A stretch of DNA of 64,000 bases, taken from NCBI GenBank assembly GCA_904063045.1, contig CAJFCJ010000020.1, forward strand, positions 860,916-924,915, read 5' to 3'. Shown in pieces: positions 1 to 12,200 of this stretch (position 1 is its first letter; the number at the start of each line of letters is the position of its first letter). The DNA comes from Dimorphilus gyrociliatus. Taxonomy: Eukaryota; Annelida; Polychaeta; Dinophilidae. The notes beneath the pieces were generated by a model. That model did not search any database. It was not told the origin of the DNA and saw only the letters and a list, made by a program, of their open reading frames with translations. The position numbers and the translations under genes were made by a program.

Positions 1-1
1 T

Positions 2-74
2 CCGGTTTCAACTCCGATGACAGTTAGAAATGATATTTTATTAATTGGCTGTTCAGGACTTGGCATGTTTACGG
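2..74 (+). CDS. possible internal exon of the membrane protein at 1575-1955
   Basis: One frame is open from the window edge and encodes a hydrophobic, Gly-rich stretch (IGCSGLGMFTG) that could be a membrane segment. A GT at 75 would leave phase 1, which fits the acceptor ending at 1576 and joins in frame to the exon there. The more consensus-like donor at 84 would create a stop at the junction. The link to the downstream exons is inferred; it may be unrelated sequence. Confidence 0.22.
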
Positions 75-1574
75 GTCGATTGATGTGGTAGATAAGCGTG
101 AAAAATGAGAGGGGGAATAGATTAAATTTACTGATACAGCTTGTAATAAAAAATTTAGGTAAATTGTTACTTATTTCTAAGGTATATAGTAACAATTTCT
201 CAAGATTGGGTTTATATCATTTCTTAACAAAGTACGTAGAGGATAGAAGCTTTCAAGTAGTCTTATTTGCTAATTCATCATTCGTTGTAACTTGTGAAAA
301 AGTCGATTGTACTGAAGCCCAAAGCTATTGTTAATGAATTTTAATACCTCCATTCTTGGGGGAAATAAATGCATTGAAATCGCTACGGTAAAAGGGAGTT
401 TTTTTTGGATAATATTTATATATATATATATACTATACTGTATATATATTTATAGATATATCAATATATCTTTTATTTTTCAATATTAACACTATGGTTT
501 TTTGAAATGCTTATAACGTATTTACGCCTTCGCGATTGATTGCATTCTCACTTTGCTTGCTCAGATCACCGTATAGTCTTTAATTGAAATTCCTCCGTTG
601 TCCATGAGTATCTCGATTGAATAAAAGTTCTTCATTGGCCATTACAGCGCAAACTAGAATTTACTCGATAAAATAAAAATACCCTAGGTTCACTTTCACT
701 AGATACAAAGAAACGTCTGTCCAGGTACTCAACGGGACGTCTCAACGATAGCGCGGGATGGGTATATATTATTTATAATACCTGAATATTTATGAACTAA
801 GGTATTTCTGGAATTTTATTTTAAACTTCCAACCGAGGAGGGATACTTCACACATTAAATCACGTGACCGCAATTCCAAAATGAACTGTGGGCACCTCTC
901 AGTGGAAAACCTTTGAACATATGTCGGAAGTAACACGCGACTAGAAAGAATGACAGTAAACGATTTAAATATACAAATAATACTTCAACTTGTGTATAAA
1001 AAACGCATTTGTGTCTCAATGGAAGTGAATTATAATAAAGTGAGCGGTGGGAAAAAAGAAAAGTGTTCAAAAAACCTTTCCGTAACCCCTTTATGCCTTT
1101 GTAATTTTTTTAAGCCCTATATATTATTGCCTTATGTTATTTCAGTTACCTTACTAAATTTTCAGTTTCTAAGCCTAGCTCTCAATATTCTTTTGATGTC
1201 TTTACCTATCCGCGAAACATCGAAAAATATTGCATAACGCTATTTGACAGCGTGAGAAACTTTAAATCACCAAAAATGAACAAAGATTCAAAACATGAGC
1301 TTTTTTCTAGTATTTCTTTTATTCTGTTTGAACCATTGTTCAACATGTTTAATCTGTACCAATCGGCTTTGTTATTTCGACGGTGATCTATTGTAGTAGA
1401 TAAATTAGTGAAGAACGCAAGATGGCATCAATAGTCGATAGCAATATAACAACAATTCGATAGGTGGCGACACCTGTTGGATAAACATGGTAACACTCTG
1501 TCGTCGAATCAGCCTTTAAAATAGTTTACTTTTAGTTTTTTTTACTATATAATTAGTTTTTTTTATATTTACAG

Positions 1575-1955
1575 AGCATTTCGGTACCTGAAAGAATGCG
1601 CCGGAACGCGAATGATTGCTGTGGGCGGTTTCTTCTTTTCAGTTCCATGCTTCTTAATAGGTTTGAGATGGACCATAAATGCTAAAGCGAACAACACTAA
1701 TTCCACTTTCTATTCACAGCTACTCTTCTTTATATCCTTCTTGAATTTCGGACGGCGTCTGCAATTATAGCAATAGTTGTCTTTACAGTTGGCGTAGCTT
1801 TTGTACTGGCCACGGTTGTGCACTCAATCTACTTTTGGAGATGTGAAAAAGCCGACGTAGACTTGGACGAAAAAACGAAACCGACAATGAACGGTGCTTT
1901 ACCTCGTAAGGCGGAACAATCAATTAGCCATTGTGAATTGTCGACACTCGTCTAA
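1575..1955 (+). CDS. 3' exons of a small multi-pass membrane protein
   Basis: Two exons, about 1575-1660 and 1720-1955, are joined by a 59-bp intron (donor after ...TTAATAG, acceptor TTCACAG). Splicing at phase 1 gives an uninterrupted C-terminal portion of about 107 residues ending at a TAA at 1953. The exon follows a pyrimidine-rich acceptor (TTTACAG), so the gene starts further left, possibly outside the window. Two hydrophobic segments are visible, one starting around MIAVGGFFFSVPCFLI and one around AIIAIVVFTVGVAFVLATVV. Each is followed by charged residues, and the tail is polar (WRCEKADVDLDEK...). This is the profile of a tetraspan-type TMEM protein whose last two helices lie here. I do not recognise the family. 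Reading through without splicing meets stops in every frame, which supports the intron. Confidence 0.6.
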
Positions 1956-4334
1956 AGCAATAACGGAGGGCGGACAGAAGAAAGTTATAAAAAAAAAATC
2001 CTAAAGAGAGAGACAGAGAGAGAGAGACACAGAGAAAAAGAAGATGAATGAACGAAGAAAATGAAAAAAGTGAATAAAAAGGGAACAATAATGTTTTCTG
2101 GTGCCAATAATATATTATTATTTTTTATTTGCTACTAATATTTTTACGCATAAAAATTGTCTGCTTTTTCACTTTTGAACGATGATTTTTTGTAGTTTTT
2201 ATTATTATCATTACTATTATCGTAAAAGATATGTTTAGTAGTTTGAACAACAGTATTAAGGAAACTGAAAAAATGAAAGAAACAATATCTTTCTCTCTAA
2301 TTTTTATATTATTTCAATAAGAATAATGTAAAGAAAAGCGTAATTTTCTCTTTATTATCATACAATATGTATTTATATGGTGGACTGCGGCGCTGTATTT
2401 CAAAAAGGAAATTGAAGAACGAAAGCGTCATCTATTGACGGGAATACAAGTAAATAGAGGAAAAACGTTGGCTTGCTGCCCAAGTTTCTTATTTACATAT
2501 AGTCTAGACCTATAGTCATATACGAAACAAATTGCGGTTAAAGTGCTTCCTCCATATTACATAAGCTTGAAACATCTTTTATGTAATAAATATTGCGTAG
2601 GACATTCTAAGCTCAATCATATTTACTGTGTATTCAATTTTTTAAGATAGATGTCTATTTTGGCTATTCAACTAACTGATAGGCGAAACACCGGATGTTT
2701 ACAGGTGAGAGTAGGTGATTAATCGCTGGTGCCACATCCGGTACGATACATCCGGCCTATGAGAAGAGGCCGCCTTCTTCAAACACTAATCCGATTGTTT
2801 AGATAGTGGACGCCGGTCTAAAGGGTGTAATTGGCGAATTTTTTTATTTTAGAGTAGTTTATGGAGTCGTTGTGGGGGGTTGAGGAAAGTGGTTTTTCAG
2901 CTCACTTTTCATGTACTTGAGGAAACGGACCTTGAAGTTGTTAAACTATGTTTTTTTTCCGCTCCAGTTGGCAATATGCCAGCGATAAAGTAATAACATA
3001 ACTGAATGTATATAAGAATATATATATATATATATTCTAGTATACAGTAGACAAATATAACTACATTCATACAGACATAAATATAGACACAAATATACAA
3101 TAAAGCGTATATACAATATGCTGGTATGATTGTATTTTGTAGAATCTTATATATGTATATCAACACGAATACATAACAATTCCCCGATCGGATTAATTCT
3201 GTTAATACGTATTTAAAATAAATGTAGATAGAAATCAAAAGGAATGCAAAGCGTAATCAAATTGGCGCTGCGAATCGTATATATCGACCGTGTGCATATA
3301 CATTTATTATTCGTTATACAATCGAGGAAGGACGTTTATCGATTGTTAGACTATCGATAAGGGCAATAAACGTTTTACATCGCCGCGGTTAAGGCTTGCT
3401 ACATAATGTATATGTAAATGGAAGAGGTGTGCTCTAGTCGTTCAATAATTTGTCTGACGCTATAAATAAGTAAAAGACATTTATGTTTTTTCTTTACTTT
3501 TAATACTTAGTTTTGCGATAAGGAAAAGAATAATAATCTTAAATGTAGTTAGTCCTATTGGACACTTTTCTAAGTAGGACAAAACAAAATTTAAAGGCTG
3601 CTCTAAAAAATCGTTAGTCTCGGCCCAAAGTTTTAAATAGACAAAAATATACACCCTTGTCTACAGCTCATATCCTCCCTGACTGTTTTTCGATATATTC
3701 CAAGTCTTTACTATTGACCCCGTGTAGTATACGGTGAATAAAGTATAGAAAAGGGAAATAGCGCTATTCGTTCAATCAGTATTAAACAGGAAGTATGACT
3801 AGGTCGGTCTGAATGCTTGTCTATTCAATGTAGAAAAAAAAAGAGATAAACAACTCTAAAATATGTAAACTAAATAAGCCGTTCATTGGAAAAGAAGCCA
3901 AAAAAAAATTAATCCATTGTTTGTTCTCTTCAGAGTAATTATTAAAATATTCACATTAATTACAGTATTCTCTTCTCTTTTCCCATTAATTCTAAATGCT
4001 ATTTACCACAGAAACAAAGTACGTAAAAAAAGAAGGGAAAACAGACAAAACGGGGGATAAAAATTAATAAAAAAAATAAAAATGCAGGTTGTTATTCTTT
4101 TTTTTTGGGGTTTTTCTTTTGTCTTCCTCTCTTCCTTTTCGTTTCTCTCATTATAAAATATTCTATCTTATGTGTTGTGTTTTTTATTCTTTTTCCTTTT
4201 TTTGTACCGAGAGGATGAAAGAGAAGAGCAGAGAACAATGTTTTTTTGTTTTTGTTCGGTTAGAAAACAAGATTAGAAAGACTTTTTCCATATAAAAAAA
4301 TGTAGAGACAAATGAGTTTTGAACAGTTGAAAGG
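1956..4334. other. non-coding interval with simple repeats and an ETS-like cluster
   Basis: No coding exon seen. It holds a GA-rich tract (about 2003-2040), a short TA repeat (about 3018-3036), a relatively GC-rich patch at 2680-2830 and a poly-T rich stretch near 4090-4200. ORFs here read as IYIYIY or FFFF and follow the repeats. Confidence 0.6.
2690..2755. promoter_or_regulatory. cluster of three ETS-like motifs
   Basis: ACCGGATGT at 2690-2698, its exact reverse complement ACATCCGGT at 2734-2742, and ACATCCGG at 2748-2755 lie within 66 bp of a locally GC-rich patch. They match the ETS-family core (CCGGAW). Function as an enhancer or promoter is inferred only. Confidence 0.35.
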
Positions 4335-5688
4335 TCACCGATTAAATTGAATAGGTGATGTTGAAAAGTAGCCGCAGGGTGATATTGAGCAATCACCTGA
4401 GCTGGAATTAGAATTTGATGACGGACTCGCTGATTTCAATTGGGCTTCGAAATCTAATAGTTGTCCCATGAAGTTGAAGTTAGGTGAGATGGACGGTTTA
4501 ATCTTTCTAACAAATTCGTAGGCATCATTCATTGACAGATTCAAGTTGTGCATTAGGTAAGCAACAGTCACGGTAACTGATCGACTTATCCCAGCTAGGC
4601 AGTGTACTAGAACATTTTCTTTCCTTTGTCGGCCTTCGTCTGAGATATAGAAAGAAAGAGAAAACATTTTTGAATAAGGTTTTTATATGTTCAGCTTCAA
4701 ATAGAATAAAAACTTAAAGAATTCAAGTAGAATATATTTTTAACTTGTAGAATATTGAAAGAAAAAATATAAATACAACTAAAAAGTGAGATTAAAGTGA
4801 GATAAAAAGAAAAAAATATAATCGCGATTAGATTAATAGTATATCTTATTACTTACCGATAAAAGATATGGCTTGCGCAAAATAATTACAAAGATTCTCA
4901 CTCCAATGATCTGTTATCGGTATTTTCAAGTATTCCACGTCACCGTCTTCTTCGAAATAATTAGGGGAATCGCGGGTAACATTTACCACTCGGCTGATTT
5001 TGTGTTCTCGTAAACATTCCCTATCTTCTGCATTTGATGCGTTTCCGAGGAATAGATTAGGTAGGACCCTAACCGGAAATGGTTCGCCTTGTCCTCCGTT
5101 TTTTTCGCAACGGTTTGTTGGTGTTTCGTAATCAATTGAATGACTACTTATGCGTAGGTTGGTCAAGCCTACGCTAAGACTAGCTTCACCATCTCTTTCG
5201 CACAGTTCCGGAAATTCAGTAAAAAAATCTTGGAAACCGCCTGTAATTAATAAAAGTAGTAAAGTAAAAAAAAAAAAAAAAGATATCTAGGTCGCACAGT
5301 TAAGCCGTTGCACTAAGACGTATACCTTACCTTTCAACGTAAATGCGGAAAATCCTTCCTCAGTTAATCTCCTCATCAGTACGTTTGCCAACGCACTATT
5401 GGCACATAGGTTTTCATATAGGAGAACTTTAGATGATGGTTTCAAAGATCTTCCAACTACAGAAGCTATTCCAATTTTATTATTACTTAATCGTTTTAAC
5501 ATTAAGGTCGGAACGGAAATGTTTTCGGCTCCTCTAATTCTGCTTTTAACGAAGTCCTCTGGTGATCTTAAATCGAATATGGCACAAGCTTGTCCTTTTT
5601 TCACCATAGAGGCCAACCACGTATTATTTTTCGACAAATCTTTATCGGACAGAGCCTTTTTAACGTTATTTCGCCTACCAAGTGTCAT
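4335..5688 (-). CDS. MAP-kinase phosphatase, DUSP6/7/9 (MKP-3) type
   Basis: Three exons on the minus strand: 5688-5331, 5240-4857 and 4639-4335, with introns of 90 and 217 bp. Both junctions are phase 1 and give a 348-residue protein, against about 380 for vertebrate DUSP6. Residues about 15-118 form the rhodanese-like CH2 domain that binds ERK ([17 protein letters not shown], then LMLKRL at the place of the kinase-interaction motif). The second half is the dual-specificity phosphatase domain, with general-acid Asp230 in PITDHW and the active-site loop HCLAGISRS (Cys261, Arg267). The following [11 protein letters not shown] and [14 protein letters not shown] are hallmarks of this subfamily, as is a C-terminal YFST. 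The enzyme removes phosphate from Thr and Tyr of activated ERK in the cytoplasm, limiting signalling. The kinase-interaction motif is less basic than the LRRLRKG type, so docking may be weaker. The upstream side (5740-5800) has an E-box CACGTG and a TATAAATA-like element on the minus strand. Confidence 0.95.
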
Positions 5689-7361
5689 CGTAGACCGAAT
5701 ACTATTCCCTCAATGACTGCCTTCGACATCCGACTCAATGGCGCAAGTCACGTGATAAAATCTTTCGAGCGCTCATTGGTCGCTTTATTTATAAAAAGCT
5801 ATTCGCCTTGTCCCGTGTACTAATAGGCTTAATTTCCTATCTCTATAGCTAATTTATTTACGCAACTTAATCTAATAGATCTGGACGGAAGGCGTGCGAT
5901 AACTTGTCGTTCTAATTTTATTTAATAAATATCTAAAAACAGAAAGAAAAAACACACAAACACACAACTTATCTTTAAAGAGCAAAACTAACAACAAAAA
6001 GGAAACGTCTTGTGTTTTGGTCACGATAGGTGGCGCCATCTATTAATAACACGTACAACTTCTGTATGGCCTTGTATTGAAAAAATTTCATAGTAACATT
6101 ACTATAAGTATTCTGAAATTATAATATGAGATATGTAATCCGAATCTTAATCGTTTTCTAGAAGGTCACTTTCAAAAGAGGAATTAGGCTATTTTCGCAT
6201 AAATTCTATAGATATTCTATATAGCTAAGATTTATTAGCGCTAATAGGAAATTTGAATTTGTTCAGATAAAACAATAAAAAATAAAGTAAAAACTTGAAA
6301 TCTATAAAATTCATGCAAAAAAGTAGATAAATAAACATTAGCTATTTCACACATGAATTATATTTATGTATCGAGCGTCATCTAGTGTAAAACCAGTACT
6401 TTTAGTTTATTCATCATTCACTCTCAACGAAACTTAACGGTAACAGGGATGATTGTGAACTGTAACATATGCTACATAGTTTAAAAATATTCAAAATGTG
6501 AACGGCTTTTGACTTAGATATTCCCCAGCGAATACTTAATTACCAGGTAAGGTAACCCTAGGAATCATAATTAAATAGATGTATTGAATCTGTAAGATCT
6601 TGTTTAACTTTCTTTAAAATGTAAATATATGATTGCTTAAGACATTAATGAAGCATATTAGCTGTGTTCTTAGTAATTAATAATAAATGAAATTAAGTTT
6701 GTATATTAAAAAGGTAATAAATGCAAAATAAACAGATTTTATAAGTATGTATATAAAGGGATTCCTAGTCATCATTTACATAAATAGCTATTTATCAGCC
6801 TTGCATGGAATTAGGTAAGAGTGATAAAGTGAAGAAGAGGAAATTAAAAGAGAGAATATATATTTCTGAAAAAGAATAGCATTACATTAAAAATAATAAC
6901 AACACATGTATAAATTTATATATAAGTGTGGATATAGTGCATAAAGTTAAATAATATAAGCAACAAGAGATATCTTGTTTATAACTTAGGGATATTTAAA
7001 CAAAGAAAACTCAAGTATTCTTTATCTGCAAAGGCGTAAGTTAACGTATTGTGGAGACTTTGCCATTCTTCTTTATACAATAGGTTTAGCCTCTACAGCA
7101 ACAAATTTCCATAGCATGATATTTCAATATTTATTATTGTATGTGTCAAAAATCACGCTAGTAGCACAACTTATATCAATTTCATGTAATTATATAATAG
7201 TATGATTAAAGAATATACAGTATATCCAATATATGGAGTGTTTTAGCTCTAGTCCTTGATGTTAATTTCGAGAAATTTTTCTGCTTCATTTCGCCTAACT
7301 TTGTTGTTGAACATTTATAAGACTCTCCTAAAATTTCAGGGAAAAAGAATTTTAGCTAAAG
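5689..7361. other. intergenic interval between divergent DUSP and GPCR genes
   Basis: The two flanking genes point away from each other, so promoters of both should lie here. A possible DUSP core promoter is at about 5745-5800. A pyrimidine-rich AG at about 7340, just before the GPCR start codon, suggests a spliced 5' UTR. CTCF-like motifs lie at 6025-6047 and 6373-6388. No further coding exon seen. Confidence 0.5.
6025..6047. promoter_or_regulatory. double, opposed CTCF-like motif
   Basis: CGATAGGTGGCGCC on the plus strand overlaps GCGCCATCTATTA, which reads AATAGATGGCGC on the minus strand. The two motif copies share the GGCGCC core, so the site reads as a match in both orientations. CTCF or a related zinc-finger protein is inferred from the core (YAGRTGGCGC). 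Confidence 0.4.
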
Positions 7362-8545
7362 ATGATAAACAACTCCTCAAAAGAAATGGCTTTATCTGAT
7401 TATGTTGAATATAGGATCAGTATCCAGTTAATAACGTATGGATTTCCCTGGATAATTATTGCAGGAACTATTGGTAACCTTCTATCTTTTGCTGTTCTCT
7501 TGAGACCCCGATTGAGGAATCAAAGTTTTTATACCTATCTTGCATGTCTGGCGATAACCGATACTTGCGTCCTTTATTCTAGTGCCTTTAAAACTTGGAT
7601 GAGATCGGTTACCGGTTACGAAATACTTCATGATTCTGCAATCGGATGCAAACTGTTCATGTTCATTTTACTCTCATCTATGCATTTATCAAGCTGGTTT
7701 TTAGTTCTTCTCACGTTCGATAGATTATATGCCGTTTGCAGACCAATGAAAGCATCTCAAATGTTTAGGGTGAGGAGAGGAAGGATAATAGTTATAATAA
7801 CGTTGAGCATATGCTTTATCTATAATTCTCATGTTTTCTGGACGTATAAGCTAGAGAACAGAAGGAGTACGTCTCATTGCGTTTCCAAGGATGAGTATAG
7901 ATTTTTTATGAAAAAAATCTTTCCTTATCTGAAAATGGTGACATATTCTTTTCTACCATTTGGTCTAGTACTTGTGATGAATGTAATGATCATTTATAAT
8001 CTTATGAGAAGAACGGCCAAGTTTTCTGGTACTATGTCACGGAATCAAACATCAACTACTTCTGGACAATACAAAGTTATTACTTTACTACTGACAGTCT
8101 CATTCACATGGTTTTTTCTAACGGCTCCAGTTTCAATATGGAGTGTCGTTGGTTTGTACAGAGGTACAGGAGATATGGAACAAAAAGCTGCTCAACTTAT
8201 TCCTAAAACTATTGTTTTTGCTCTCATGTACTTAAATCATGCTATCAACTTTTACATTTATTGGTAATTATTTTATTACAAATTAATTAACTTAATTCTT
8301 TAGCCTATTGTAATTTCAGCGTTACGGGCAAAAAGTTTCGTTTAGAATTAATGGCTTTTCTTTCGTGTTTTACGCGATCAAGCAAACGAAAGTATTGTAA
8401 GAGCAACGAACTAAACTCAAGAATATCACGGCAACAAACACAAAGACTAACATGTTATTCGTATCGAAACGAGGCTGGAATAGTTCAAATGATAGACTCA
8501 ACTGAAAAGAGTAAATTAACTACTAGCCTATCGACTAGTGTTTAA
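7362..8545 (+). CDS. rhodopsin-class G-protein-coupled receptor, peptide-receptor type
   Basis: Two exons, 7362-8263 and 8320-8545, are split by a 56-bp intron inside TM7. TG+C makes Cys and continues into VTGKKFR; the protein is 375 residues. Seven hydrophobic segments are visible. Class A landmarks: GN at 38-39 (TM1), LAITD with Asp67 (TM2), Cys96 at the start of TM3 and Cys173 in the second extracellular loop (expected disulfide), and FDRLYAV at the end of TM3 (DRL in place of DRY). TM7 reads NHAINFYIYC in place of NPxxY, as in several invertebrate orphan and peptide receptors. The N-terminus carries NNSS, a glycosylation sequon. The Met at 7362 is chosen as the first in-frame Met after a likely 5'-UTR splice acceptor; Met9 is an alternative. 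The cytoplasmic tail is Ser/Thr-rich. The ligand cannot be told; a neuropeptide is most likely from the overall pattern. Confidence 0.9.
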
Positions 8546-11500
8546 CTGCAAGATTTATCACACTGATTTCAATTTCTTTTATCTTTTATGTATTTTTGTA
8601 TTATTACTGTATCAATGTCAAATATAACATAATCAGAAAAAAATTACAAAAGTCTCAACAAAAATACTTTAAACATAGCGTATTTTTCGGTACTGAAATG
8701 AAACTATCTTCTAGCATTGCCAAGAAAGCTGAACTTTTGACATTTTCTACTGTTAAACAAATAAATCGCTACCTACCTTATATTACACAAATCTGTAACT
8801 ACGATTTTAAGCACATTTTAAGCTAAAAGAAGTTCCATATAAGGGTTCCTTTTTTTTGGCCAAATATTCTACTTTGTTTACCATTTTGCTGCTAATTCTC
8901 TTTATGTATTAACAGGTTTAAAGCTATAAGATAAAAGAGAAATAAATTCGCTGGGGCTTTTTTTATCAAGAAGAATTAATTTAATTTGACAAAATGCATA
9001 TTAAATTTATGTTTAATGCAATATGAAAAATACTATCTGTTAATCCTTAGAGATATCAGAATTTTACAAATGAAAAATATAAACTCAAGTTACTTCCTGA
9101 ATGATCTTTAAGTTAACTTCATTTTAATGGATTTCTTTTACCTATAGAAGACATCTTGAAGAAAGCCGCTGAAGTAAAAACTCTCCCGAGTTAATTGGTT
9201 TCTTTATAATCTCCAGCTGACTAAGGATAAAGATTATATCAAAGAAATCAAACATTTTAGCTTTCCTTTTGGAATTGTCAACATATAAAATAATAAAATA
9301 TAATAGAGCAGCATTGACAGCCTTTCAAAGTTATTGTACAGTCATTGTATAAGATCAGCCTCTATTATCTTTTATAAAGTTTTGAAATTGCACGTAAACA
9401 ATTCTTACTTAATAATAAAAACATGTGAAATGTATGACAAAATACTTTTATCACATTTAATTATAGTATCACTTTTAATGTAGAAACTCATATCGAAAGA
9501 AGGTAACAGCTTTAAGAAAAATTAATAATTCATTTTTAGCTGTGATAACCTCTTTTAATGAGGTTTTGGCTAAGCATATACATTCAATTTCATTATGTGA
9601 CGATTTATTGTTATCAATTTGCAGAAGAAAAACATTATAATGAATATGAAGAGAATGATTAGTACTTATCTATTTTACATTTTCATTCTCGTTTCTCTTA
9701 AAGGAAAGAATACTTGTTGCTAAATCCAACAATATAGACCAAATAATTATCCTAGGATAAAATTATCAATAATGGTATTCTCGAGATAATTTCCTAATTG
9801 TCAATGAAGAGAGTCACGGTAAATTGTTTATTAATCTCTGACACGAGGATTCGTAACACTAATTACATATTGCATCAACTTATACACTCCAATCGTGAAA
9901 ATACTAAACCTTACTGAAATTGATATCAGATTACTTTAATTTAATCCTACATTCGTCTTTAGTCTATAAAGAAATTAAATCGAAAATTTTCGTCATATTT
10001 AAATATATTTGCATATCAAACATATTTAGCTACCATACTTTTTGAAAAGCTAACTACTTCAACCAATACGAGATTAAATTACTACTTATATATAAGTTCC
10101 TACTGGCTAAGAGACTTTCCAGCTCCTGGTAGATTTTTAATTATCTAGGATTGCCAGGAAGACACGTTCATAATTTCTCGTATTGGCAGAAAGGCAAAAC
10201 GTTAATAAAATTATTAAAAAGTTCATTCCATCATTACTTTGTAGCTAGAAGATTTTTCAAAGGAGAAAGATCTTATTTCTCTTTTTTGCGAAGTAATCAC
10301 TGAAGCAGAGTTTGAAGGTTATTATTAACCAAAATATATTTCTTTTTACTGAATGCTGTAATGGCTTGTTATATAGCCTTCGTAAGCGTATGATGTTATT
10401 AATTTCTAATATGTCTTTTTCACTTTGCCTTTGAACATTGACTTTTGAGATATATGATCTGCTCTTTTTTCAGTTTGGGAATAGCATATAAAAACAAGGG
10501 ATGGTTTCTTGAGAAATACCTTAGAAAACAAGGTTGGAAAATGATAATCTTTTGGATTAAGGTATTGACTATATTTTCTTGCTATTCTTATAATTCTATT
10601 CAATTCTAAAAATAGATAGCTTTTTATATTTTTCGAAGACCATTTGATGATAATGATAGTAGCTCTTATTTGATTCATTTTGTGAAATCACACACTTAAA
10701 TATACCATTATAGTCACATTTACAACATTTTGATACAATAGATAGCTATAAAGATGCGTTTATCGATTTTGATAAGCTTTTGAGATAAATATATCAAATA
10801 TCTTTTTTTGTAATAACACAAAAACGATGAGAGTACTTAATCAGAAGAAACGTAAGTATTTGTTTCATTTGTTGTGGAGCAATATCCAAATTAGAATATT
10901 TCCTTGTTTTACACTATAAGGGTTTGCTACTTTATTAACATACAAACATCACAAAGTGATATACAGTATAAGATTCAACATATGTCATGAATGCCTATAA
11001 TACTAAAGTTACAATTCTACTATACAGTATAATCTGTATTTAGCTGTGACAAACAAAGGCTTGATATAACTAACAGAATATGTAATAAATATTACATCCT
11101 TTCTTTATTGTACGCTGTATTAATATTCATCTGTATTATACTACTTTCTTTATTCTCTTGACTTATTAGTGAAAGAAGAAAACTTCAAAATAATCTATTT
11201 TGAAATATATTACATTCCTATAGAGAATAAAGCTTTTTAGGAAATAAGACTTAGAATTCCTGCATAAGCCCATTAAACTTTCTAAGAGTGTTAAATGAGA
11301 GCTAGATGCCATTTCTTAGAGAACAAATGTAATAATATTAATAGAATATTGTGGAAAAAAGTTGGACGACTTCTAGTTGATGAGAAAGTACAAAATAGAA
11401 ACAAAGCTATATTAGCTGTTTTGTAAACTCTCTTACAATAAACAAGAATGATTTCGAATTGATTTATTTGATTACATTTTTAAAAAATTATTGAAATAAT

Positions 11501-12184
11501 AGCGAATAACTAAATCTATATAAATGTAATTCTTCAGTCATAGGCTTCACTTTAAGATTCTTAAACCTGCTTAAACTTTATGGAGAAAAATAAAATTCTG
11601 CTATTTTAATATATTTATGCAATATAGTTTTTTTTGTCCATATAAAAGTGTATGATTTCCTTTACACAAGGGTAGTTTTTCCCCCAGGATATTCACCCAT
11701 TATATGCTTTAGATAATCTAAAAAAAGACACTTATTTGTTGAGTTTAACTTAGTCGCTAATATTGCGAAGTCTTTTAAACATCTCAACAGAGAAGTTTAA
11801 ATAACTGTACATAAACCTCGCGAGTACAGAGATTAAGGGCTAATATGAAAATTTTTGAAAGCTGGCTTGGAAGTAGCCCCTTTCTGGAGAATTTTATTCT
11901 TCTATATGATTTATAGACCATTAATTTATCATAAATATTCTATATTTAAACACCTCTTTGGTTGTTAATCTAGTTATTCTATATTATATGATATGAAAAA
12001 TCTAGCTGTATCCTTCTTTGGATTTAAATTTGATCGATTATGTGCCTTTCTTCGTGCATTATAATGCTTATTTATCATAGACAAATTTCACAATAGCAGC
12101 GAACGCAACAAATTATTTATAAAGTATGAAGTTTTGAAAAATGAATAAGTTATACTCATACGTTTACGTCAATGAGGAAATAAT

Positions 12185-12200
12185 AAGGCGCCATCTATTG
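12185..12200 (-). promoter_or_regulatory. CTCF-like motif
   Basis: AAGGCGCCATCTATTG reads CAATAGATGGCGCCTT on the minus strand and matches the YAGRTGGCGC core found repeatedly in the window. It is not in a gene. Binding is inferred. Confidence 0.4.

Noticed and set aside
2909-3238. 109-codon minus-strand ORF
   Set aside because: Its composition is TA-repeat translation (IYIYILIY) with no domain or splice context.
8596-8826. 76-codon ORF after the GPCR
   Set aside because: It lies in the likely 3' UTR, has low-complexity composition and no acceptor or homology.
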